Shown: positions 25,740-37,917 of the stretch, in pieces | Layout of the letters: each line of letters starts with the position of its first letter | Numbering within the stretch: position 1 is the stretch's first letter | Source of the DNA: Cichorium intybus | Lineage: Eukaryota; Streptophyta; Magnoliopsida; Asterales; Asteraceae | Reading direction: 5' to 3' | Assembly: GCA_023525715.1 (NCBI GenBank) | Contig: CM042011.1 | Coordinates: forward strand, 60,995,354-61,059,353 | Length of the DNA stretch: 64,000 bases | Made by a program: the position numbers and the translations under genes | Notes under the pieces: model-generated | Database searches by the model: none | What the model was told of the DNA's origin: nothing | Seen by the model: the letters and a program-made list of their open reading frames with translations, nothing else

Positions 25740-28645
25740 TGTAACACCCCTTTCTCAAACCATATTTAAACACAGTTTACATTAAATAAATATTCTACAA
25801 CTCGTGACTAAGAAAAAGTCACTTAAATTTTTTTTTACAAACTTTATTCTCAAGGGGTAATTACAGACTGAACTCAAAAGCCATAATTTAAACTTATCTG
25901 TATTATACATATAGGTCCCAACTCCAGCTCCTGCTCATCTCACCTAAGTACATAGCATTTTAAAAAAAATACGTGAGACATAAAGCCTCGTGAGTAATAT
26001 GGGTTTAGACCCAAAACTTTTCTGTTCAAAACTTGAAATATTACAAGTAAACTGCTTTAAACTGACTTATGTAATAAATCTCAAAATTCTATTTCTTCTT
26101 TACTTTTAAACTCTATAAATACTTTCTTACTCAAAACTGTTTTCGTTTTCAAAAACTACTTTCTTTCTCAAAACTGATTTCTTTCTCATTTTCTGGTGAC
26201 CAACTGAAACTCATGAATTAGTTTAATTTAATTCATTCTGCTAGCTCTCCTCGCGGGACAGAACAGATCCATCCGCTAAGTTAAGCTCTTTCTGACTCCC
26301 CTTTGTGACTTGGAACGGATTCAAGCACAAGGGTATGCTAAGCTAGACAACTACTTCGCGACGGGAGGTACCATCCCAGTAGTGTCTTGTGATCCCCCGA
26401 TTATGTGGGTGATCCTAGTCCGGACAACTGGCTCTTACTTCTTTCTTTCTTTAATTCTTATCACATTACATCTCAAATTGGTCAAACTAAAACACAATTT
26501 ATAAATAACTCATACACTTTATAACTCTTTACTGAAAATACTTTCAAAACTGATTCTGACATCTTAGTTCACATAAGGAACTCCTTTCTAAATACTTTGC
26601 AAACTATACTTCTTTAAAAACTAAACTTCTTTAAAATCTCTTTTAGACACGTAGCTCTTAGAGCTACTTTCAAAACTGTTTCCAAACTTTAATATTTAAA
26701 AATATTTGGAAATCTCATTTTCTGAAAATATCATTTTGCTATGTACTAGAAAAAATCCTCATAAAACTCACCTCGACTAGTTAGAGAAGTCTAACTAGAA
26801 CTATCCCCGTCCTCGTCTCTCCTATTCATTGCCTTTTTACTTCTTAAATACCTAAGAAGTTTATTCACACTTTATTAATAACATGTTATACTTTAACAAC
26901 ATGTAAGGACTACTTTGTTATGTTCCACTAGGCTCATATCACAATATTTTTGTGATATTCATCCCTTAACACACTTTTTTACTTATTCTTATTATCTTTT
27001 AAATGCCATTTTATTGACCATTATACCCTTGGAAAGTCACCTACACAATTTAGACTCATTTTTCATGTTTCCATGCTCTATAACACTTATGGGATCAATT
27101 GGAGACCAAGGCTACATGTCTAGGGGCAAAATAGGCTCTTTTCCCCTCATCAGTGGGTTACACGGCCGTGTAACTTTACCCATAATAGTTACACGGTCGT
27201 GTAACTCTCCCAGACCCTTCAAACTTCGAATTTTGCACTAAAAGCCATGTATCGGGCTCGTTTTAACTCCAAACTTCACCAAATTTTGACCATAGGTTCT
27301 ATTGACCCTTTATTATGTTAAGAACATGTTTTCACTTCTATAAAGTCTTATTTAGTCCATGACTTAATGATTAAGACCATAGGATGTCACAAGAGCTCTA
27401 AGGAAGCTCATATACACATCAACTCAAATTTTAAAGTCTAGTTTTGTCCATTTTCTATCCATATACTTATATAACAAATGGATGATTTAATTTAAGGTTT
27501 TTATAACCCAAAACATACTTTATATAATTACCAATTCATGATTTCCATTAGCCATTTCCATGGGTTTCATCCATGGAATCACCAATTCCATTCCACCCGA
27601 CAAATTTCAGTTTTTTGTTCAAACTTTCATTTTATTAATTGAAACTTTTAGGAAACCACTTCTAATGGTTTCTTCATACTTAAACATCATTTATGACTCA
27701 TTTTAACCAACTCTTTATGTCAAATTAACATTTTGATCTTTAACTCAAATTTCTAGGGTTCAATTGCATATGAAATCACCAAACTTGATTTTAAGTTATC
27801 CATATGTTGGATAATGATCAAAATGTGATTAGAAACATAAACCAACTACTTTTACTTGTTTTTAAACTATGGAATCATGGATTCCAAGTTTCTTCCAAAA
27901 ATTTCCATTTTTGACATTTTTACCCAAAATCTGAAATTACTCAAATTTATCAACTAGGAATGATTTATTACTTCTATTATGACATACTAGACTTATCAAG
28001 AACCATTAAGGCTAACTTGTTCTTACAAACCCGTTAGTTAGGGTTCTTGAGCTCAAATTCCTATTTCTTGATTTTTAACACATTCAATGGTTACACTAGG
28101 TTTATATGATGACTAAGACACAAATTAAGGCTAGGAATCATAGGATAATCCTCCTCTAGCCACTGAAATTTCGAAGCTACAGTAACCCATATACGGGAAA
28201 TGGGTTAAACAACCCTAAAAACATGTTTACTAACCTTGTAAGGCTTGGAATTACTAATTGAAGGCTTAATTCTTCAATTCCCGTTGCAACCTTCAAGAAT
28301 CTTCAAGAATGATCATTTGGGAGCTCTCTAGAATCTGCTCCCGTTCATAATGAGGAGAAATCAGATTTTTCTCTCTATATATACTTGGCTACTTTGCCTA
28401 ATTGACACTTTGGTCCCTCAAGTTCTATCTTTTCCACAATGGCACAAAAATTCATTTTATAACATTATAAGTTTTAATTTCTTTCATTCTTACCCCAAAA
28501 TTATATTTTCTTTACATAGAAGTCATTTGTATGCCAAATGACCATTTTGCCCTTTTTTACCAATTTCTACTATTATGGCATCGTTCAACCCAAATTTTAC
28601 ATATGTTTATTTTATAGGTTTTACCATTATTTTCGGGTTCTTACA
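25740..28645 (-). repeat. Element C 5' LTR (right)
   Basis: 2906 bp; next to the primer-binding site; followed by the second ATCCC. Confidence 0.93.
27157..27205. repeat. Paired palindrome in element C right LTR
   Basis: Same two 18-mers and spacing as at 20123-20171. Confidence 0.9.
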
Positions 28646-28650
28646 ATCCC

Positions 28651-29307
28651 GAAGTAGCTGAATCAGTGGAACTATGCATCTCCATGAACGACTCTTACAG
28701 AGACAAAATTTAATGCATTTCCATGATAGTCTTGTCCTGGTTCCTTTTCCTGTACATCTGGATGAACTGATCGTACTGGTTAGTCAGTAAGTCGAGTTAA
28801 TGCTCAACTCCCGATTAATGGGGTGACCAAGTTTACACAGTTTGCCTATGTGTCCCTCAATCATGAGAACATGTGGACCGACGCTACTTCTTCAGGCTTG
28901 CATACTTCAAGCCTTTGAAGATCCCAGTTTGTTCCTCTTCAACCGGCTCTCGAAACTTTTCCTCAACCAGTCGTGCTAACTCATATAGCCCTAGGAATTC
29001 AAAATCCTTGCGGATGTCGAGGTCAATGGTCAATTTGCATGAGGTTACGAACTTCTTTGGATTCATCAATCAATAAGTCATGCTCATCACAAAGCTACTG
29101 CGTGATGTCATGCTTTGGTGGAACGGGAGGCGAATACTCAATCAGATATGGCTTGCCAGCAAAACCGAGAACCATTCTCCATTTGTGAAGCCATTCTACA
29201 TAGTTCAGGCCAGTCAACCTTTCCATATTCAATAAATACTTTCTAAAACTCTCAGAAGTGGGTGTTGGAGGAAGAGTAGGAGAATTGACGCTGAGTCCAG
29301 ACATCAA
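28651..29307 (-). pseudogene. Element B gag, broken
   Basis: The frame starts at 29307 (or the next Met) and shows a copia-type gag N-terminus (LLNMERLTGLNYVEWLHKWR), similar to the gag of D at 49071. It is cut by a TAG after about 70 codons (29095), then by a frameshift near 29050, after which similarity continues (DFEFLGLYELARLVEEKF) to another stop at 28884. Downstream homology to D gag runs into the insertion site of element C. No protease, integrase or reverse transcriptase follows. Not functional. Confidence 0.75.
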
Positions 29308-29616
29308 TCAAATTTTATTAGTTTAATTTTCATCCTCTTTTAAATAATTACCCAATTATTATTAAACAGGACTAGGACCCAAAATACCCCAACTATGGTG
29401 TGAAGAGGGATGTCGTAATCACAACAGAATGGTCACTAAGGTAGATATACTTTTATCAATTTCAATCTCCATGAAACTCCTAGATCTGTGAGATTCATCG
29501 ACCGAGGTCAATGGCATGTTTAATATCGGATTATGCTTTTCTATTTGTGACTGGGATGCTGAGGATCACAAACAAGATGTGAATAACCATGCACATCGCT
29601 TGGTAACCTCTCTATC

Positions 29617-29676
29617 ATTTATCATCTCACATTGATGTGCCGGTTAACCACACACGCTCCATCAACAATGATAAAT
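29617..29676. repeat. Conserved-core hairpin B3
   Basis: Outer arms ATTTATCAT/ATGATAAAT (9 bp perfect), inner arms TTGATG/CATCAA, core TGCCGGTTAACCACACACGC. It corresponds to D3. Confidence 0.75.
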
Positions 29677-29697
29677 CATGAGATACCTATTACCACT

Positions 29698-29758
29698 CTT
29701 TATGAGCCCCAATTAATGTGTCGGTAAACCACACACGCTCCACTAATGTCTCATAAAG
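29698..29758. repeat. Conserved-core hairpin B4
   Basis: Outer arms CTTTATGAG/CTCATAAAG (9 bp perfect), inner arms ATTAATG/CACTAAT (one mismatch), core GTGTCGGTAAACCACACACG. It corresponds to D4. Confidence 0.75.
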
Positions 29759-30429
29759 TGTAATGTGCAATTTCATGGGTTAGCATATTTTTCACATTTT
29801 TCTAAAGTAACTAGATTGTGATTAGGGTTCTAGTACTTTTGTCTAATGGCATTATACTTTTAATGAGATTAGGTTCGTCCTATCAAATCCGTTCCGCTAA
29901 CGACACTCAACTGATCAAGGAAGCGATGGGTGAGAGTGGACACCCATTCAACTGTCATTTTATAGGCAGTTTCCTTATACCCTCATATAGACCAGTTTCG
30001 TGAATGAGACATACTAGCGATTTGACTGACTTAATCTTATATATATATAAATATTAACTTTTAATAATAATAATATATAAGATGTATTTTAAAAATTCTA
30101 AAATATTTTGGTTTATCTTTTTGAATTTCGAGATTAAACAATTTAATTAAATTCAAATTTTAAACACAAATTGATTTAATTTATGTCATTTAATTAACTA
30201 TTAATAAAATTAATTAAATCATATAGGATTAACAAATTAAATCAATTAATTTAATCATATTCCTTGCCCACTAAGTTTTCAAAAATTAAGCCAAGGGTTT
30301 CCATTTATTAAATAATCATACTTACCAAAAATAGAAAAACCCTACAGGAGCCTTCAGATTTTCGAAAACTACAGGATGGAGGCTAGGGTTTCTAAAAAGC
30401 TAGCTAGAAGTCGACACCCTTGAGGTCAA

Positions 30430-31803
30430 GGGTTTGAATCCAATAAACCCTAATCACAGTCACTTGAGAATCATCCACGTTGATAAGCAACCCACATGGG
30501 GTCATCTTCTGCAAACCAGACAATATATTACATAACAAGCTGAAAACTACAAGTTGCAATTAAAATATTATTACATTACCTCGATACGTGGATACTTGAT
30601 ACATGGTGAAACATCCCCGCAACTAGACTCACGAACAGTTGGGCCTGTGTTGACCGAGTCTCTACCAAGGTTGACATTTCTAATCAATCCACCCTTAACC
30701 TTGGTATGACCTATGATCCCGTTCACGGTCCGTGATCGCCCCCCATGCTCTGGTTCGAAAATCCGGAATAAAGGGTCTTCCTTATTTAAATCGTAGGTCT
30801 CATCCCCCTTCATGTTTTTCTCCTCTTGGTCCTATAAAATTTTCTGTTACCAATTGTTTTACAAAAAAAAGTAATGTAGAATAATTAAATAAAACAAGTG
30901 TTTACCAATATTTTATAATCTTCAAGGGCGCTAGGTGGAAGTTCATACAAGTTAGTTTCTTTATTTTTTATGGCAGCACCCACCAAATACCTTCTTGAAC
31001 GAACATTTGTTAAACTTTCAAGAAACTCGCGTTTTTCTACAAGTTGATCCCAAATAATTTCTTTCTTTTTCTCCATACCCTTCCAGCCACCTCGTCCTAA
31101 TCGGGGTCTCATCTTTCTCTTGGCATTGCTGGCTTTTGCTTTTTCACTTTTTAACTTCACACACAAGATAAGATATTTTATAAATTAGTTACTTGGGAAC
31201 AAATCCCTAATAACATTAAAAATACAAAAATTGTGCATGACATAACAAAAATTATGGGCTACTTTTTTGTAAGACAATGTATGCCAATCAACCGGATCAA
31301 TAAACATATACTTCTGACAATGAGACTTCTCTGTTTTTACATAGTCTTCCACAAGCCTTGCTCTAAAATTTGTACCGATTTTCACATCCTTCTTCCGTAA
31401 AAACTCTTTAGGAGCATCGGTCTGAATGTTCAATGTCGTCTACAATTTCCAAAACATTAACATTGCGTCAGTTTTTAATGATCTGACTAACATATTGTCA
31501 TAAACTATGTAAATGTATATATATTTATCAATATAATATATGTATATATACTTGACATACCTGCGTTTCCAATCATATCTTCTCAAAAGTTTCTTTATCC
31601 GGTTTACCCATATCGATATGAATGGGTACCCTACGTTGAATCGTCATGCCATACCAGGACATGAAATATTTACTCAGCGGGATATTATTTTCATCAAACT
31701 CAACGTGATAGTCTTCCTTGTCAATCTTCTTTGAAAAAGACGTTATACCACGTTTGCCTCTTCCTCTTTTCCGTGTATCTTCCATTTGTGAGGACTGAGA
31801 CAT
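30430..31803 (-). pseudogene. Plant transposase-like (Ptta/En/Spm type) gene fragment
   Basis: Predicted exons on the minus strand: 31803-31561, 31439-about 31259, 31154-30906, 30831-30580 and 30508 onward. All junctions have GT/AG ends, and those I could phase keep one frame. The first exon begins MSQSSQMEDTRKRGRG and continues with the pattern of plant transposase-associated proteins (RRVPIHIDMGKPDKETFEKI); later exons carry TTLNIQTDAPKEFLRKK, the glycine-rich GRGGWKGMEK and, at the end, TPCGLLI. These resemble the conserved region of Pfam PF03004 proteins related to CACTA transposons. A TGA at 31573-31575 stands where a Trp codon is expected, so exon 1 is truncated. The C-terminal part is lost where element B begins. 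Probably a dead transposon gene or a derived host gene; no CACTA ends were found beside it. Confidence 0.6.
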
Positions 31804-32044
31804 GGAATCAGGAGAATGTAGAATGGTTTCTTGAAGAACTGATCGGCGAAGCTAAAAGAACGGTGATTGTATGTTTGGTTTTAGAGAAAGTCTTTGATAA
31901 CGTAGAGTGCAAAATCAGGGGTTTGTTTGAAATATGGGTATGCTGTGGTTTTTTGATCACTGAGACACGAAATCCGCGAGTTAATCAAAAAATTGAAAGT
32001 AACATAAATTTTTCATTTTTGATGCGCTTCTCTTATGGGTGTTT
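31804..32044. other. Upstream flank of the transposase-like fragment
   Basis: About 240 bases without recognised features; it could hold the promoter of the minus-strand fragment. It ends with TGTTT, the left target duplication of the solo LTR. Confidence 0.3.
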
Positions 32045-32373
32045 TGTTAGGTAAATTTTGAATTCAAAGTTTGGTGAAGATTTTGTTTTTTCAAATATGG
32101 GGTGTAGATTTATTATATTATATACATTCTCAAATGTATATAAATAGGTGATTCTAGTTTGTAGAGAAATACACCACAACTCAATACCTATAAGAATTGA
32201 GTGTATCTCTTGTAATCTCCTTGTTAAATAAAACCTAGTTGTGGCCCGTGGACGTAGGATTTGCATCGAATCCGAACCACGTAAAAATCATTGTGTTCTT
32301 CTTGCTTTATTTTCGTGAGTTTGTGTGTGTGATAGTGTGTTTCCGCTGCGTGTACCCGGTCCGGTTCCTAACA
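32045..32373 (+). repeat. Solo copia LTR, 329 bp
   Basis: Begins TGTTAGGTAAATTT and ends GGTTCCTAACA. Flanked by a perfect TGTTT duplication (32040-32044 and 32374-32378). It contains a TATA box (TATATAAATAGG near 32137) and the leader-like block common in copia LTRs (CTTGTAATCTCC, GAACCACGTAAAAATC). No internal region is next to it, so it arose by LTR-LTR recombination. Confidence 0.88.
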
Positions 32374-32887
32374 TGTTTTGGGTTTATTGTTGCGGTTATC
32401 AGCGTTTTTTGGTACGAAAAAGTAAATGTCATTAGAAATAAAATTCATAATACAAACATTCATTTCGTTTTGAATAGTTAATTCGTACATAAACATTTCA
32501 TTAAAAATATCAATGAATTGAAAATAAAATCTAAGTAGCATCATACCATTGGAAGGCACGAATGTCAACTCAGTAGGTTGACATCATTGTGCACGAATGC
32601 ACGAAAATTTATGGATGTGTTTTTAATGTGGTTTCGTGTATTGATGCGATTTTGTGTTATTTATAGGTGCGTTTTTTATTTGTTAGTGCGAGCTTTTAGC
32701 AGGAAACCTGAATTGTGGTACGAATAAAGTACACAACAATGAAAGTTTTTCAACATCCTTTAAATGTTATGTAACCATCTTGAACCAAATGAAGGTGTAT
32801 AGAACTACCTTACACAACTATAAACCAAATTCAAGATATAAATAGATAAAAATATTATTAGTGCGCAAAGTTTGAAGACGAATTTGT
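32374..32887. other. Intergenic DNA downstream of CCMH
   Basis: About 510 bases, AT-rich, no frame of note. It contains a small hairpin (GTCAAC...GTTGAC near 32565). It should include the 3' untranslated region and poly(A) site of the minus-strand CCMH gene. Confidence 0.4.
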
Positions 32888-34324
32888 TCATCTAGGAAGC
32901 CAGTGTCTCCACCATGGCAATGTTGGGAGTATTCCTGAAGGTGGAGGGGTAAGAATGTCCAACATGGTTTCCTTTTCTTTTGGGGGTTAATGGAACTCCT
33001 CTAGTTAAATTTAAGGCCAGTAAGTGGACATTAGTACGTTGCCTGTGCCTGCCATATGGCCAAATTCCACCAGCTGCCCCAGCAATCAGAAGCTGTTCAA
33101 AAATATTGCCATTCAAATTTACTTTTCAGATAGTCTACAATATACAAGATTAAATGAAAGTGCTAAATGCAAGAAATTGTAACGTACTTGCATTTATTTG
33201 GTCATTATATCATCATACTTTCGTTTCTTTCTATTAGAGCATTGTGCTTTCAATCTTTTTTCTTATTAAGGAATCATACATTGAAAAATCTATACAATTA
33301 TACCATTGTAATTTGCTATTAGGTGGGGACCTTTTTGTAAATTTTGTTAAATGCAGGGACCATTTCTGCAATTTTACAAAATGGAGGGCCGATTTCTGTA
33401 AATTCGCTATTAGGCAGGGAGCTTTTCTGTAAGTTTGTTAAATACAGGGACCATTTCTGTAATTTTAAGAAACACAAGGACAATTGCTGTAAATATTGCA
33501 CGACTTCCTAATATTGGCTTAATGTATTAAGACACTAACCATTTACCTATTTGCCCTACTTTTTTCCTCCCAACTCCTCTCATGTTAAAATTAGTGAATC
33601 TTTATTAAATTTAATGAATATTGAGAAATTTGTTTTTTTGGGATACAAGGGTAAAATGGCCGTTTAATCTCATTCAGACGGTTTATTTAGTCTAAAAGTT
33701 ATACAGACGTAAGAAAGACATCATTGACGATTCAGCCACTTTATCCATACAGGACTTCATGAGAGCAAAAAAGAAACAAGCCATAAGATGATATAAGAAA
33801 ACATATAGATGAAAGTGCATTTCTATTTCTTGCATTTAACTCTAAATGAAATGCAATATTGAATGGTTCTGAAACTTACCGGTGACAGCCAGAAGGCTGC
33901 AGTCTGCCAATCAAACTTTGGGGCATAAAGAATTGTCTCTCCATAATCATCTTCAAGCTTCTTATAGATATCTTTGTCGCTTTTTCCTGAACGGATTTCA
34001 TCACGAATAAGCTGCAAGAAAAAGCAAGTTTGTGTCAAAATGAGTTCACTCAAAATATTTATGTTTAGAAGCATGACTGTTACATATTATGATTTTAAAT
34101 CTGTTAATGCTTGAATTGAGCCAATTTGGTACACAATGAAATATAAATGTGGAAGACAAAGATATATAAGAAAGACTCACTTTCCTGAGGAGAACAGCAA
34201 TATCAGCTTGGGATTCTTCAATGGACTGACTACCACACTCTAAGCAACGTACATTGTGACTAATGTTTCTTGCCCTTGCATCAAGAATCTGCTGCCTCTT
34301 CACTGGATCCTCTTCGTTTTCCAT
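32888..34324 (-). CDS. CCMH: CCMH, cytochrome c maturation protein (three exons, frameshift in exon 3)
   Basis: Mitochondrial inner-membrane thiol protein of the cytochrome c maturation (Ccm) pathway; it keeps the apocytochrome CXXCH cysteines reduced for heme attachment. Exons: 34324-34181 (48 codons), 34011-33880 (44 codons) and 33092-32888. All introns are GT-AG and in phase 0. Exon 1 carries the redox motif in NVRCLECGSQSI (LRCxxC-type); exon 2 the conserved KYKKL/YGETILYAPKFD-like block; exon 3 begins a hydrophobic segment (LLIAGAAGGIW) likely to be the membrane anchor, then RHRQRTNVHLLALNLTRGVP. With one of the five C's (plus-strand G's 32982-32986) ignored, the protein would be 159 residues, the length I recall for Arabidopsis CCMH, with stop at 32888-32890. 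As written, the frame shifts after GVPLTPK and stops at 32892. Either a homopolymer error or a late C-terminal lesion. Confidence 0.9.
33230..33530. repeat. Degenerate short repeats in CCMH intron 2
   Basis: Within the 787-bp intron, variants of AGGGACCATTTCTGTAATTT occur about five times at 20-50 base spacing (e.g. 33355, 33446). The array looks like a fragment of an LTR or MITE. It separates exons 2 and 3 without touching splice sites. Confidence 0.5.
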
Positions 34325-34970
34325 TCTTTAATGATGCCTCACTTCTGTCGATTCCCAAAGCTGCATAAAATCCGAAAATGTTAGCAACTTCCAGTTGGGC
34401 ATTTCGTCGAGCAGTTGCCGTGCAATGAGTTTTCTTTCCATAAACAGCTTATCCTAAAGTCGCGTACTAAAAGCTTTTGGATTTTCGTAATACCTTCACC
34501 GGAGTTATATATGCGTATGTACATAGAGGCGAACCCAGAATAAAATGTAAAGGGCGGCACACGACGCCTGGAACATACTTATTCTTATATAATTTTAGCG
34601 ATTGAAACAAATAAGCATTTGAGCGTTAACAATTAACAACTAAAGCAAATTGTCTTTCAAACAACCCTAGAAAGATCAACACATAAAGATGAACCGGGAA
34701 ATTATAAAAAATGATTAAATAACATGAAAAGTAACACGAGATTCATAGAGGAATTAAGAATATTAACAGAGTCAGAGAGAAATACCGGTAACCGGAGGCC
34801 GGTGGCTGTAGCAGCAGGCCGCGAGGAGCGGTCGACAGTGAGCTAGCAGGCCGAAAAGAGAGTGCGACAGAGACGGCGGCAGGGAGACTGCGACACAGCC
34901 AGAGCCGTTGAGGGTGGCAGCGACAGCGAGCGGGCGAGATGGGAGTCGGTTGTTTGATACGGGTGAACAT
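34325..34970 (-). other. Predicted 5' untranslated region of CCMH with intron
   Basis: An acceptor (TTTTATGCAG) ends just before 34360, leaving a 36-base untranslated exon before the ATG at 34324. A GC-rich stretch (34787-about 34970) with donor GTATTT could be the first, non-coding exon. If spliced, its 75-codon frame runs into a stop before the CCMH start, so I treat it as leader, not protein. Confidence 0.45.
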
Positions 34971-35318
34971 TTGCGTGCTACCCCGTTTCTTATTGGGAAC
35001 TTGTGATATTTGTTTTAAAAGTCCTTCAAGTTAGTTTTTTTCTTTATAGAGGCATTAACTCCAAATGAATCGGCTAAAAAGGTCATCTAACCGAAGTTAG
35101 CCAGTGGCCTAGGCCATGTATTATCTTCATGCTGATGTTCTACCAAATGGTCACGGCGTGGCTGCCAATTGTCTTACACGGTAATCTACTTGGTCCCCAA
35201 GTTTACCCTTTCGTGGTCCCCTATATATAAAAAAGCAATCCTTAATTTGAACAACTCGTCAAACCTTGTTAACCGGCTGCGTAAAAACACCCAAACGCCC
35301 ATCTTCTTCCCTTAAAAA
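34971..35318. other. Intergenic, possible divergent promoters
   Basis: No gene. On the plus strand TATATATAAAAAAG (about 35221-35234) is followed by a C-rich leader and an ATG (35322) in an AAAAATCAATGGCT context. That frame runs straight into element G and stops after some 15 codons. Confidence 0.35.
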
Positions 35319-35361
35319 TCAATGGCTCGAGAGTAAAGCTTCTATTTTAACGAGTTGTATG

Positions 35362-36342
35362 TCAACAACCACGTCTATGTTTCGCCTTTCCTTTAATGGA
35401 ATCTTGGTAAAGTTTACAAAGATGGGGATCTGTACGACAGGTCCTTGACCAATAACCTGTGCTACCACATCTATAACAAGAACCTCTGGGGTTCTGTGAT
35501 GTTCCGGCATCATTTCTTTTTTCTTGTGGTTGGACATTATTTTCTTGTGGAGTGTGTTGATTATTGTTTCTTTGACCAAGCCCACGGTTATAAGGATGAC
35601 CGCGTCCACGACCCTGAGTATAACCGCGCCCAAAATTTTGGTTTTGGTTAAAATGGTCTCGATCGCGACCACGGCCTCGTCCACGACCACGACCACGTCC
35701 TCGTCCATATGAATTATTTCTAGGTTCATAAGTGATAGTAGCATTTGCTTCATGAAGTGCTACTGAACCTGTTGGACGGGACTGGTGGTTCTTTATTAAT
35801 AGGTCATTATTTTGTTCAGCAACAAGGAGAAGTGTACTAAGCTCAGAATATTTTTTGAGCTTTTGCATACGATATTGTTGTTGCAATGTCATATTCGATG
35901 CATGGAATGTGGAGAGAGTTTTCTCCAACATTGAAGCATCAGAAACATCTTCCCTACAAAATTTTAGTTGTGAACATATCCGAAATAATGCGGAATTATA
36001 GTCATGTACCTTTTTGAAGTCTTGAAACCTCAACGATAACCATTCAGCCCTAGCACTTGGAAGTATAACTTCCTTTTGGTGGTCAAATCTTTCTTTTAAG
36101 CTTTTCCAAAGAGTGCTAGGATCAGTGGTATTGAGGTATTCATACCTCAACATTTCATCGATATGTTTGCGAAGGAAAATTATTGCACGTGCTTTATCTT
36201 GCGACGTGCACTTATTTTTTTCTTTTATAGTTTCAGATAAATCCATGGACTCAAGATGCATCGTAACATCTATAGTCCAATACATGTAGTTCTTTCCGCT
36301 GACTTCAAGAGCGGTAAATTCAAGCTTTGCAATGTTTGACAT
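35362..36342 (-). pseudogene. Element G gag protein, zinc knuckle damaged, C-terminus lost
   Basis: Start chosen at MSNIAKLEF (36342), where relatives begin; an in-frame Met ten codons upstream is likely spurious. Copia gag domain (UBN2 type) over about residues 5-200 with YWTIDVTMHLESM and EWLSLRFQDFKKVHDYNSA. Then a Gly-Arg repeat (about 226-245) and a zinc knuckle CYRCGSTGYWSRTC, in which the metal-binding His is Tyr (TAT in place of CAT or CAC, a transition). The frame shifts shortly after the knuckle and no protease follows. It could encode a gag-like protein with poor nucleic-acid binding; more likely dead. Confidence 0.75.
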
Positions 36343-36496
36343 ATTGTAGTTCCTAAGAAAAATAAAACTCATTAAATTTGTCGTTTAAAGGTGGGGATGG
36401 GTTTTACTATTTCTATTATAGTTACAAACATAATTAAATAGATGAATCTTCTCGAATTCCTTTTATTTTAAAATTTAAAATTTTATTTTTAATCGG

Positions 36497-36812
36497 TTGC
36501 GCATAAATAAACGTTAGTATATATAAATAGATGTCAGAGCATGAATAATAGTTAGCATACATAAATAAATATTAGTTTGCGTAAATAAACGTTAGTTTAT
36601 ATAAATAAGCGTTAGTATACATAAATAAATGTTAGTATGCGTAAATAAATGTTAGTTTGCATAAATAAATGTTAGTTGCCGTAAATAAACGTTAGCTTGC
36701 ATAAATAAACGTTAGTATACATAAATAAATGTTAGTTGCATAAATAAAAATTAGTATGCGATAACAAAAGTTAGTGCGCAATAATAAATGTTAATAAAGC
36801 ATAAGTAAAGTT
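36497..36812. repeat. Minisatellite of about 21-bp units in the element G leader
   Basis: About 15 imperfect units of the type GTTAGTATGCATAAATAAAT/C between primer-binding site and gag. A second array with a 42-base unit (GTTAGTAGTCATAACGTCAA...) follows at about 36830-36945, with two and a half copies. Confidence 0.85.
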
Positions 36813-37072
36813 AGAATAAGAAATGAACTTCGTTAGTAGTCATAACGTCAAGGATAAATAAGAAAAGAAATTTGTTAGTAGTCATAACGTCAAGGATAAA
36901 TAAGAAAAGAAATTTGTTAGTAGTCATAACTTCGAGAATAAAATATTGTTTTTTTTCGTTGTCGTTGTTATTATTATTATTAATTAACATTCTAGTTTTG
37001 ATGAAATTACATACATTGATTAAGATCGATGTGTCTTTTAATCGCCTTCGTTAGAGCCTCGTGCTGATAACG

Positions 37073-37756
<684 letters not shown>

Positions 37757-37763
37757 AACCAGA

Positions 37764-37917
<154 letters not shown>

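Larger units (their letters stand above)
18705..28645 (-). mobile_element. Element C: LARD-like non-autonomous LTR element
   Basis: Two long LTRs (18705-21611 and 25740-28645) flank 4.1 kb of non-coding DNA. The target duplication ATCCC is perfect (18700-18704 and 28646-28650). The element reads right to left: minus-strand ends TGTAAGAACCCG...GGGGTGTTACA, primer-binding site inside the right LTR, polypurine tract AAGGAGGGGTGAT inside the left LTR. The LTR pair differs by about a point mutation per 100 bases or fewer by eye. Termini and signals resemble Ty3/gypsy elements of the Tekay/Del type, but without pol this stays an inference. It lies inside element B; relatives F1 and F2 lie inside D. 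Confidence 0.9.
14379..30430 (-). mobile_element. Element B: gag-only copia-like element, truncated, host to Athila and element C
   Basis: Its LTR remnant (14379-15038) is followed by polypurine tract, long non-coding region, broken gag and 5' leader. The order and sequence match element D (40637-54184) throughout, so the two are copies of one family. It is interrupted by Athila (in its LTR) and element C (18705-28645, in gag). The right LTR and primer-binding site are missing: similarity to D ends at about 30420, next to a transposase-like exon. No pol genes are present in either copy. The family looks like the terminal-repeat-with-gag class of non-autonomous elements. Confidence 0.75.
29308..30430 (-). 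other. Element B 5' leader, truncated
   Basis: Non-coding and parallel to 49072-49715 plus 52696-53330 of D. It contains two well-formed conserved-core hairpins (29617-29676, 29698-29758). It ends without primer-binding site or LTR. Confidence 0.6.

Noticed and set aside
30415..30450. tRNA-like B-box (GGTTTGAATCC) suggesting a tRNA or SINE
   Set aside because: No A-box or cloverleaf could be formed; the site also reads as transposase exon 5 on the other strand.
34743..34970. 75-codon frame as an N-terminal presequence of CCMH
   Set aside because: Splicing to the CCMH exon leads to a stop before the known start; exon 1 already begins at the conserved position.
36497..36812. CRISPR-like array (regular short repeats)
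   Set aside because: Units are contiguous and diverged without unique spacers; the context is a plant retrotransposon leader.
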